Of a stretch of DNA of 64,000 bases, positions 9,205 to 20,300 are shown piece after piece. Source of the stretch: Halictus rubicundus. Taxonomy: Eukaryota; Arthropoda; Insecta; Hymenoptera; Halictidae. The notes beneath the pieces were generated by a model. The model saw only the letters and a list, made by a program, of their open reading frames with translations. It made no database searches and was not told the DNA's origin. A program made the translations under genes and the position numbers. The stretch lies in contig NC_135152.1 in assembly GCF_050948215.1 (NCBI RefSeq), positions 6,854,310 through 6,918,309 on the forward strand, read 5' to 3'. Position 1 is the stretch's first letter. Each line of letters starts with the position of its first letter.

Positions 9205-12204
9205 TAAAAAGAAACAATTCTGATAAAAATCATGTGCTTAATAGAACAATAATTTTTAGAGGTCTGTACACAAGAAGATAACAAACATAAAAATAAGAAG
9301 AGGAAACGCAAATGTTAGTAATAATATGACCCCCGGTAAAATGTTAAAAAATACTTAGCGAGATAAAAACTACAATCTAATCGTTTTGAACTAATAAAAT
9401 CAGTACGTTCGAAAATATTTTGTACACGTTGCAATAAAAATTGGAGTAAGATGTTAATAATTCGTATAGAACATTGTAGTAGAACTCCCGTGGATTTTGG
9501 GGAAGCTTCGCGAAACATTTCGGTTCGCCGAGCAATGGAGGCCGCAAAGGCAGAAAATTCGCAGCCCGCTGATCACGATTGTTCGCGCGAGAATGGAACG
9601 AGAAGAAGAAAGAAACGATACATCGAATATGAATGCTTGCCGCGTCGCGAAAAACAACTCACGGATGATGTAACTCGCTGTCGTGAGAGGGTGTGCTATC
9701 GAGGATGATGAATGACGGTGAAAAGAAGTCGAGTTTGTCAACCCCTTCGCCGGGAGATACACGCGTAAATCACTGTTTGTGTGTGTGCGTGTGTTTTCTT
9801 TTTCACTTCCAGGCGATATGTCGGTTTGTTGGTCGTCATGATGGAGCGTGACGCGGAAAATTTCCGAACCTGTTCAGAACCGTCGAGGCTTTTCAATGGC
9901 GAAATTGATAAATTGAGTGTTCGTATTTTTCAATCGACTGAAAAGCCTGGAGTGCAGCGAATATTTCGGAATTGTTGGCTCGATGGAAGCTCTTAGGGTT
10001 GCACTCGAGCTCCATTCGCTTCGATTCCCTCCCTTACATCAATTCGCCACTGAATCAACATGCTAATCTGCCTCGCAAAAATAAAATTGCCAGTCTATCG
10101 ACAATCCATTCTTTAATTTCTAAAATTCTCCTGTCTTTAATAATAACTTTAATAATTTCTGATCAGTTATGAAAGACTCGAAGTACATATAAAATCGATA
10201 AAGAAGAAAAATTGTTCGAGGCTTCAAGAACAATCAATTGCAATTCGTAAACAAAATCGATTGTCAAAAAGAGTCAACAAAAGTATAGATTAAAAGGTTT
10301 TGCTGGAACTAGCAATCTAAGAGCGAAACCGGTTCGTTCTACGCAACGAGGCATTGTTTCGACAGGCAAAAATATTTTTTTCATCGAATTTTTTCTTTGA
10401 AAAATTTACACACACACAATTTACACGCTCGCGAGCGTCAGCTTTCCAATTCTTTTCCTGAAAATACGGCGATGAATTTTGATAAAGTCTGACAGACAGT
10501 TTGCTCGGGAAAATATCGTTCTTTTTTTCCGGACGAGGGGGTTGAAACGCGGATAGGAGGGGGTGACACGAGTTCTATGGGGGTAGTGATTGGACTCTCG
10601 GAACGTTCAAGTGTCGTCGAGAGAGAAAACGATATACATTTTGCGTTTGTCACAGGTACAAGAGCGCCGTCACCGATTTGCCCGACAGTGGAAAAACGAT
10701 CGCTTAAACAATTTCCCTCTAGCGTTTTTTCCATCGACAAAAATTCAATCACGACAATGCCGCCGCGCCGCCCCGTCGGGAACGCGGTTTCCAACCACAC
10801 GCCGGGTAAAATTGTTTAAGATTTCCACCGGGGAGCACTCAATGTTTAGAACAACGAGTTACGTTTTCTTTTTTTTATTTGCTTCTAGTTACTCGACGCT
10901 GCGGGAACCGCTTAAGTGACGCGACGTTATGCTAAAATTCGCGAATCGCGTCGCTCCCTTTTGTTGGACGCTCTTGTTGCTAAAATCGCTATAATTTGCA
11001 GTTCTTTGGTGAAATTGGGATGCAATTTCTCATCGCAATTTACTTCGCGAGAGGACGAATAATCGTTGCTTCGATCGATTCTTTGATGGTGAAGAGTTCG
11101 ATTAAATATATTATCAGATTAAAAACGATACATACGTCGAACAAGTTAAATGGTGGATTACGGCGCTCTTTTCGAACGTATTAATATTTATCGTTTAAAA
11201 GAGAAGCTTACATAGTGATAATATCAATGTACAGCAGCAAAGTAATGTTTTACATTATTCTATCGATTGGAGACTGTGTCAGATTGTACACGAAATTCAC
11301 ATTGAGTAAACTAAATATTGTATTGTTGTGCTTATTTTAATCGTATTAATGTTTACAGGCATTGAAAAGGCAACAAAATAAAAATTCATTCCCAACTTAG
11401 AATATCGTTTCTTATTAAAATCTGTAAAATTTCACCGTGTACTGAATGCACATGTCAGTGTAAATATAACCAAAATTAGTTAGAAACATCAAAAAATAAG
11501 TGTTAAATAATAATTTTTTTTAAATAATTCTGTTAATTAGGTAACTAACCAAACTGTAGCTTTTGGCAACTGTCGGGAATATTTGACCCGTACAACAAAC
11601 AAGTGTATAAACAAACTCACAATTTTAGGAACTCTTCACCATAAAAGTGGTCTCCATCTCCACCGGAAGTAACCGTCGACCGAGTGACGGTCCGATCCAC
11701 CGAGTCCCGAAAAATTCGTACAACTTAGAATGACGATCGCGTGGCCACTTAGGCGCGTTCCGTCGCGAGTAACGTACAAGTAGAAACAACTATTTATTCC
11801 CTTACGTTTTCGGATCCCTTCGCGGAATCGTGGAAATCCAGCTCTGCTCGACACGACATCGATACCACCGTCCAACCGATCGTGGAACATTTCATCTCCG
11901 AGGTCCCCACGAGCCTTCCGTCCTGTCGTCATAGCTGGGCGCAACAACGCGTCGATAATTAAAAATCGAAAGCTGGAACAGCGCCCGCGCTCTCCACGCT
12001 GATCCTCCGAAGAGCAGAGCAGAGTCTCGCGAGAGCGAGAGCGTCCCCGAGCTGTCGATCGCCACTAAAAAAAGGATCTCGAAAAATCAGGATCGATAAC
12101 CAAATTAGACCGTCTCCTCCGCCTTCTTATCTGGCCATTCTTCCGCTCTCCTCGACGCGATAACTCGATTAAAACCTCCCGTCCTTGCAACTTCGTCTCA
12201 CTCT
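9205..12204. other. Spacer, no gene recognised
   Basis: Short overlapping open frames occur on both strands at 9450-9760 and 10438-10919, with no recognisable product. A TG-rich run lies near 9776-9795. No element ends were identified. Confidence 0.4.
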
Positions 12205-12343
12205 TCATTGTGTATGATAATTAAATTGCACCGTCATCATCCTCTTCCCAGCTCGATTTTTCTTCCTGGAAGATCCTTCTTTGTCTCGCCATTTTTCCTT
12301 CAATAGATATGATAATTATACCATCTCGTTCTTGCTCATCTTT

Positions 12344-12348
<5 letters not shown>

Positions 12349-12374
<26 letters not shown>
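12349..12374. repeat. (TC)13 microsatellite
   Basis: A pure TC dinucleotide run within the larger diverged array. Confidence 0.95.
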
Positions 12375-12375
<1 letters not shown>

Positions 12376-13365
12376 TCTTGTAAATAATAATTAAGATTGG
12401 AAGATCCCTCATTTATCTTATAAACGACCAATTCGATTGCTCTGCTTCTTAAATTTTCCTTGAATAATAATTCCTCTTATTTCTGTACTTAATATGCATT
12501 GAAATTGAATTATACTCCTCCTCATTTCTCCGATGTGAACAATAATTAAATTTCAGTTCAGCTATACTTTTCCCCTTGGTTCTTCTATGCGCACAATAAT
12601 TACGTTCGAAGTATTCTCCGTTGTCTTGGTTTTCTATTTAATGTGCATTCGCCTCCCCTCGATTTTTCCTTCGTTCTCCAGAGTGAGTAATGAAGTTCAG
12701 AAGATCCTGCCATGTTTCATAATTCTTGCTCCCCTTCCCCCTCCCCGTGTACAATTAAAGTAGCTATTCCTATTCCGTTGGTCGTTTCAATCGTGTTTTG
12801 TACTTCGGCGTGTGCCATGTCTGAACGAGAAACACCTCGTTTCGTTCTTCATTGTGCCCGGTAATCAAGTTACATCATCATCCCCCTGTCCGATCATCGG
12901 CTCCATCTTCTTCAGCTTCATCGAACGCTGTTCTCCATTCTCCGGACAAACGAAAACGAGATTATAAAATCACCTCTCCCCGTGAACCTTCGACCTCCAA
13001 CATCCTCAGGAACATCTCGCGATACTGGACTCTTCGCCCGGAATAAAAGCCTCGTAAAAATCCGTCGAGTCGATCCTCCGTATCCGGCATCTCGGTGTTC
13101 TTCGAGTGAAAACACGCTCGACGAATCTTCGGACTCGGAGTTTCTTCAGGTACAGTGGTCGGTAAAAGAAATAAAATCACTAACCCTTCGGTTACACGGT
13201 ATATATCCCCGGCAAATTCACGAATCAGAACAAAATTACGAAATCGTGGACCTTCGACGTGAACTTTCGCACTTCTTCCAGGATTTCTGGAAAGGTTCTG
13301 TTCAACATCGTCGGGTCCCTAGACACTCCGGAAACGAAAACAAAGTTACAAAGTCGTCAGGAAAC

Positions 13366-13371
13366 TTTAAT
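13366..13371 (-). promoter_or_regulatory. Possible poly(A) signal for DNAJC12
   Basis: ATTAAA on the minus strand, about 730 bases past the DNAJC12 stop codon. It is the first AATAAA- or ATTAAA-type hexamer met on that strand after the stop. No other support is visible, and a variant hexamer nearer the stop is possible. Confidence 0.25.
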
Positions 13372-14097
13372 AGCCGGTGCCGGAGTTGTGGGACAATTAC
13401 GTCCGATATTCTCGGTGTTCGACTAACAAATGAAAACACAATTACGAAATCATGCATAAGATTAGCGCGGACCGTTCTCGGCTGTGTTCATACGAAACTG
13501 TCGAAACTTCCACAAGGGTCGCGTCAGTTCCCGTTCGCAAACAAAAACAAAATGGAACTTCTTCCGACGCTCCTCCCGGACTGTCTTCGGTGCTGATCAC
13601 TTTACGAACAAAATGAACGTTACAAAATCACAGAGGAACATTAGAACGTGAACCTTCAGCTCTGTACTTCGAAAAATGTCGTTTCCATTTCGAAACAGAA
13701 TCAAAATTACGAAAACATCTTATGAATCCTCGTTGCTCCTTCCAAGTCGTCTCCAGTGCTCCACCACTTCAGTAAGAAAAACAAATTACAAAATTATACA
13801 GCCGCAACCGTCCACCAGGAATAATCCTCCCGACCATCTCGGAGCGAGAAACAAAGTCGAATGATGCTTCAGCAGGTTCGTCTCGAGCCGAACGACTCTT
13901 GGGTCTGATCCTTCGGTTGGACAATGACGAGCGTGAAAATTCGTGTGTCTTTCATGTTGTTAGAGTGTGTACGTGTTGGATGCTGTTTGCTGTAGCTCTG
14001 TGTTCTGTTTTCCATTCGGTATAGCTGAAAGGTAGACACGCAAGTAAGTGTATTGTTGGTCCTGGCGACAACGGGCTCCCTCGTGGAATCCCTCGGC

Positions 14098-14319
14098 TTA
14101 GACCTCGTAGTTGCGGAACTTGTTGACGACCTCGCTCGGTGCATCGCAGGTCCAGCCGTGGTCGCGACGGCTGCCGTAATAAATGTTCGCACCCCCTTCG
14201 GACGCTCTTCTGTGCGCGTTCGGGGGCACGACCTTGGTGTGCCCTGGGGATCCGGCTGCCTCGCCCGACGCATCCTGCAGCATGCGATCCTTCGTCTTCG
14301 GTGTGCTCCAGTGCATCGA
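14098..14319 (-). CDS. DNAJC12: DNAJC12 exon 4 (C-terminal tail)
   Basis: This exon has 73 codons plus TAA (14100-14098). It begins S-MHW directly after a CGTAG acceptor; the TAG of that acceptor is an in-frame stop, so the exon cannot begin further upstream. The pyrimidine tract before the acceptor is poor, which makes the exact join slightly less certain. The start and tail (KFRNYEV) are conserved. The middle is a poorly conserved polar linker. Confidence 0.9.
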   Translation of the reverse strand, partial: SMHWSTPKTKDRMLQDASGEAAGSPGHTKVVPPNAHRRASEGGANIYYGSRRDHGWTCDAPSEVVNKFRNYEV

Positions 14320-17300
14320 CTACGACGCATTCGATTTCATTTCTTATTGACTAGCCTAGCCACCCCTTATTCTATCACCGTCACCAATCCCCTATTTTTC
14401 GCCTCGCGTCTCACAGCAAGGCACGTGCGCCGACCAGGAACCTCCATTATCCGACAAGACGAGAAAATTGCAGAACACCGGGAAACTTTTTGCACGAAAC
14501 ATTGGGACGAACCGCGAACTGCATAAACTGCAGTATCTCTCTCTGGAAATTTTTCGTGGAAAAGCAATTTGGGTCAGAAAATGAATAATTCTTGCGATAT
14601 TTTTTGGCGTCTGTTAACAATACTTGATAGCGGTCCTCTCGATTTTTGTTAGAATTTTTAGGATATATGTTTTTGGATCAATGGCCCCAATTTTTCCGTG
14701 CAATCGTGTTTATTTGAATGTAATATGGGGATTTTACCCTTCAGGGACGATGTGCAATTTCCTTTTTGTGCTACTAATGTTCTGTGATGTTACTATAATT
14801 TCGTACAGAGGCATCTCTCCTTACTAGGTTCTGAGCTTGCGTAATAAATTGGGAAATATACTGCAGAATTAGTGTACTGTACATGTATCGTCCCTAGAGG
14901 GCTAATTAGCTGCAGAAAAGCTGATCTGGCCAAGTCAATTGTAACTATTATATTTATGCATTTATAACAAGAATAATATGAGGCACGGAACAGTGAAAAC
15001 ATTAAAAGAATTTTAGAACTATACATTATTTCCAGCTTGTTAAAATAATTAGGATATAACAATTTTGTATCGAACTCCTGCCTCTTACAATTCATGCAAA
15101 ACATTTTTATTGTGCATACAAATCAGTAGTCTAATAATTACAATATAAATCCCACTGCACACTAGCTGTGTGAACAATAATTGTCTTTTCCAATGCTACA
15201 ATCTTTATATATAATTTTTTGAAAACAGTTGTCAACGATTTCAAATGGACATTCACACTATACCTGCCTCACTATCATTCTTAAAAGTTCGTTCCACTTA
15301 AAAGAATAAATTTTTTCTTCATTTAATTTACTAAGGAATTTCGTCTGTGTGCGGATAATGGAGGTTCTGCAGCAACCACTTCCCTCGAAGCAGCTCCAGG
15401 TCATACGAGAAATTTCAAGCCAAAAACAAAACGAAAAAACCAGCCACAAAATTTCAGCCTCGTAATTCAACAACGAAAAATCACAAAACATCTAAAGGAA
15501 GTTTCCCTTACTATATTTCAACCAAAAGCGAATCATTTATTTCCCCCGCGACAACTCCGTTCCGAAGAATTGCCAGCACAACTGTAAACCCCACGCAGTT
15601 CGTTAAAACCCCGACCATGTATTGCAATATTAAGCTACAATATCGACAAGTAGGTTTCGGTTCCTTTTATCGGGCTTTAAGCAATTACCATAAAAATGTT
15701 CGCGCGACGTTTTCTAATTTCCGGCGAATCGAACGTAAAGTCAACCGAACAATAGCCGTTTTGAGACTGTTTCGGATAGGTCCGACGTTCCAACGAAAAT
15801 TTTACGAGCATCATTCTGTTCGGGGGCAAGAAATTTCTCGCACGAACGGGTTCGACGGTTTTTCGCTTCTATTGTTGCGATTTATATATAGAGAGAGAGA
15901 ACGTCGCGAATGGAATTTCCGTCAAGCTTACTCACTTGGTGAACGTGCTCCTTCATTCCGAGCCACTGCTTGTAGCTGATAGCGATCCCGCTGTGCCTCC
16001 ATTTGTCGTAGTTGCTTCTTTTCTCAGGGTCGCAGAGAACCTCTTTCGCGTGCTGCCATAACAGAAAAGAGGAAACAAACGAGTAGCCTTTCAATCGCCG
16101 AGCGATACGCGTTTGATCGCGACGCGACGCGACGCGACGCGACGTGACGCTTTTGACGCGTTTGATCTCGGCTCTTATGCTGCGTCTCTACTACGGAATA
16201 AATTTCATAAAGCCTTGCCATCCTCCTCGCTACTGCATTTTATTTACGGCGAGGTAAGGAGACTGCGGATTTTCCGCGCTTATGAGAGAAGTGACTAGGG
16301 ACAATTTGAAGGGACAGGAAAAATTGAAAGAATTTGCGAACGGCGCGATATTTCTACATTATTAAAAACAAGATAATCTTTCAACAAAATTTCGCACGTT
16401 ATAAATCTCTCGGTATTTTATCGCTAGACCGATCTTTACGCAAAAGTGAGTAACAATAAAAGAAAGTAACCAAGTAAAAATTTTTTGCTAGATTATTGAA
16501 AGAAATAAAGAATTAAAATGCCGCTGGAGAATAGACAAAAATTTTTATATCATTCCAACGTTAAGTTCTGCGTACGTTATATCGAAGTTTTCTGAAAATT
16601 CTGAACAGTATTATAGCTTCTTTTCGTTACTCGTTGATTGATTTGACTCGTGGAAACATTAACATGCCAACAAATTTCATAAAAATTGTCGCTATAATTT
16701 CACGCGTTTCATGCAATTTACAAAATTTGGAAAAATTGTGGAATTTGCAGCTTCATTTAATGTTTTGATTGATTTAATTCGGTGAAAAAATTGAAAGCCG
16801 CGGAAGAGTAAATATGATGAAAATTGATATCATCCTTCATCTGTTTATACGTTGCGCGATAAAATTTTAGGCGACTTATAACGTGTGAGATTTAGCAGAA
16901 ATTGGAGGCTAAATTCGATGACAATTATCGATTGATCGTGGAGCTTCATGCGTTTGTATGGAAACTGTTATAAAATTATACAATATTGTATAGAATTTGA
17001 TTCCATTTTATCTTTGATTAACCGAATCGATTCGCGAGGAGGATAGAATATTTTACTCCGACGTCGAATAAAAGATGAAAAGAGATGTTCTGGAATTAGC
17101 TGAAGTACATTTGAAATTGAACGGAAGATCTGACGGTAGGAATTCAATTTTTATATTACAAATTTACATTAATACTTGTACTTGAACTGATACATTATTT
17201 ATACACGGATCAACTCTCGTGAAACATTGTCGTACAGCATTGACGTTCACAAGGCAACCCGTCGCAAGAGACAAGGCAATCGCGAAACCAGTTCCTGGTG

Positions 17301-20300
17301 ACTCATTAATTAATTCCTATCCTCGAACTAGACTTCTGGCAAACCGATTTTAATCGATACTTCCGATGAAAAACCTCATACGTCTCTCTATTGCATCAGT
17401 CTTTGACATGCTAATCGCCGATATCAAATTGTTCAAAAACGCACAATGGATACCACACGAGAATTTCTCAACAGTTTACATAACTAGAAAATAAACATCA
17501 CAGCAACTAAGGACGATTGTCGTATAAAAGTAACAAGAACCAAATAATTCCAGGGAATTACGCAACTATAAGCAAAAACTATCAGATTGTGTTCGTTGAT
17601 GCGTAAAGACGCAAGGTATATACTTTGAGGAATCGAGTGAATAAACATCGGTGCCGAAGATATTTGTTCAGTAGTCGCGAGGAGGTGAAGAAGAGGGTTA
17701 AGAAAGAGGAAGAGAAAAACGAACCTTCAGTTGCTGAAACTTCCGCTCGGCTTCCTTGTCGCCTTCGTTCTTGTCCGGGTGGTATTGAAGTGCGAGAAGC
17801 TTGTACTCGGCTGTGATTTGTTCCACCTGGAAACAAAAAGAACACACCAAAGTTTTCAAAATAATTTTCGCTCAATCTATGAACTCCAAGAAACCAGTCA
17901 TAAATGATACATGGTTTCACAGAGCCAAACATGGTGAAAATCTTACCACAATCCATTCACAACTATCCTCTAAAATGTATCGCAAGTCATTCGTACAAAC
18001 CCCAAATGATCATTCAACAACCCCTCAACAAACAATAGCAAACTAAATGCATTCGACATACAAATCTGCCTTCAAATCCGTTTCATACAAGTTTCGCCTA
18101 TTTTAATTTATTTTCATCTAGTTAATTTCAGCAGTGATAAATCGATATCAAGTAGCGCTAATTTGATAACAACCATTTTCAATTCCGTTGCGCCGGCCAT
18201 CGTCGACCACCATGGTGTCCAACGCGTTGATGTTTCCATAAACTAACCTTGTTAGTGCCCTATAAATTTTTCTACGAATTTATGAAGATAAAATATTTTT
18301 CTGCTGCCTCCGAACACATTTTACCTTCACAAATTCCTATAAAAATTCACAGGACATCGATGCTTTATTAAAAAATTGAAAAACGAGATCCACGCAAAGT
18401 TCACGTTCGAACGTCGATTTATACCTTCAGGTGGGTGCTTTTAAAGTGCCGCAATTTCCAGTGTGTTCGAAGGCGATTCGAAGTGATTGTTATGTTCTCG
18501 TTACTCGCGATCCACTGAAAATAAACGGCGCGGCTTTAAATAAAGTCCCGGGGGTTGGTTAGAGGGGTGAGGGGTTAATGAGCGATCGTGTTTGCCTGTT
18601 TACCGACGGACTGCTCCCGCCGTTGTTCCATTAAGAAATTCTACCTCCTCCCGCGCCCATTAGGCGAATTCATTAAATTGCCCGGCAAATATCACTCGTC
18701 CCCATTAACTGTGAAATCGACGAGGAACCGGGCGGTGTTCGTCGGTCGCCAGAAACGGAAAACCTCGCCGACGTTCGCGTTGCCGTCGGAAGCGCGTTCG
18801 ATAAAACCTCGATATTCGTGTCGTCGTCTCGGCGTAAATTAACGACGGTGCGGAACGTTTTCCGTCACGCTGTTAGTTCATTATGTTATTCCATTAACCC
18901 CGTGTCAATATCTCGCTAGCAACTCTTCGGTGGTTTAACTTTAAACATTACGCGTCGAAACTTCGCGATAAATATTATTTTCACGGACATCCAACCCTTC
19001 GTAGACGCTGCGGAACTTGGAACGTAATTGCTATAGACGCTGAAACAAGTACTATAGACCCACTCACGCAACGCTAATATTTAGCATCTTCGCAACGTTC
19101 CCTCTGTTGAACGCAAAGTTTCTTAGGCGAGACAAATAAAGGAGATGTGCTATAGTCACTTTTGTAACACGTGTTCTTTGCCGAGATCGCCAAGGGACTG
19201 CAAATAGAGATCGAATCTAATTGTTTTTGATTTAATTAGCGAGTCTCATAGTAATTTTAGAATGAGAATGTATTTTAAGAAAGTGGAGTCGAATAAAATT
19301 TTATTCTCAGTGGTAATAGCCCTTGTAGATCTGAAATAGGTAAAAATTCTACTAGATTCTGTCGGATGTTATGTTTTAGCATTTTTTGAAAATTTTCAGA
19401 AGCCATAGATCCGTGGTCTAATGATTACCAATGAAATACTTGTCCTGCATATTTTCTCCGTAATCAGTAGCCTTTAAGAGAAATTCAAGAACACAATCGA
19501 AATGACTTGGAAAAAATAAATCAAACAGAATATGCCCTCTACAAGGTCCCCTTAAATGCAATTTATCTTTAATCAACCTGCAGCAATAGAAATATCACAG
19601 ATGTTGACAAAATATTGATTGAGAGTAAACAAGGTTTACGTGAATGTGTATGTTTCATTAGTATCGAAAAATATGTCGAATTGTGTGGTGAAAGATTGTG
19701 GCAAAAATGATTATCTTTTGGAAAAGGAATTGATAAAATTGTCAGAAGCAAATCACTGGTCTTGTAACATTCGTTTGCAACCGGGATCGAGGAACGACGA
19801 GGCGTTTATCACCGCGACAGAGATAAACGAACAGTATTGGGTAATTGCTGAAGACGCTGCCCGTTTCAAGCCGTTTTATTACAACAATCGCGAACCTCGA
19901 CCTCGCGGTGCCGAGTATTAACCCATTGAGAAGCAATATCGCATTAAATCCGACGTTTCATCTCCAATTTCAATCCCGACCAATCTGCACTATTTAACCC
20001 AATTTCCCAGTATCGCGTTAACCCAAGAAACATCCAACTTCTTACACTATCTGCTTCACACGTGAAAATCTGACATTCCACCTTCAACTTCAATTCTAAC
20101 CAATCTGCGTTGTTTAACTCGATTTCCCAGCGTTGCATTAATCCAAGAAACATCCAACTTCTTACACCGTGCTTCTGTCACCTCAAACAACTTTACAAAT
20201 TTTGTCAAGACTACACAATTCCACGAGTTCTAAATCGCATTATTACATCTCCAATTCCAATCCTGACCAACCCGCGGCTACTTAACCCAATTTTCTAGCA

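Larger units (their letters stand above)
12205..13870. repeat. Strongly diverged long tandem array
   Basis: A core word of the type A(A/C)AATTA(C/A)(A/G)AAAT recurs about every 60-155 bases (usually 75-115). Examples are near 12214, 12309, 12385, 12463, 12537, 12591, 12747, 12860, 12955, 13165, 13227, 13340, 13432, 13610, 13697 and 13778. It alternates with C/T-rich words such as TTCTCCGGAC or CTTCGACCTCC. The order and phase are kept although unit sequences are badly worn. A 204-codon plus-strand frame at 12982-13596 lies wholly inside the array and is probably a by-product. The array sits in the 3' flank or 3' UTR of DNAJC12. Confidence 0.5.

Noticed and set aside
12982..13596. 204-codon plus-strand frame
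   Set aside because: It lies wholly inside a diverged tandem array, has no recognisable domain, and its start is not backed by any upstream signal.
14053..14526. 157-codon plus-strand frame
   Set aside because: It is antisense to DNAJC12 exon 4 and its acceptor region; the minus-strand reading is the conserved one.
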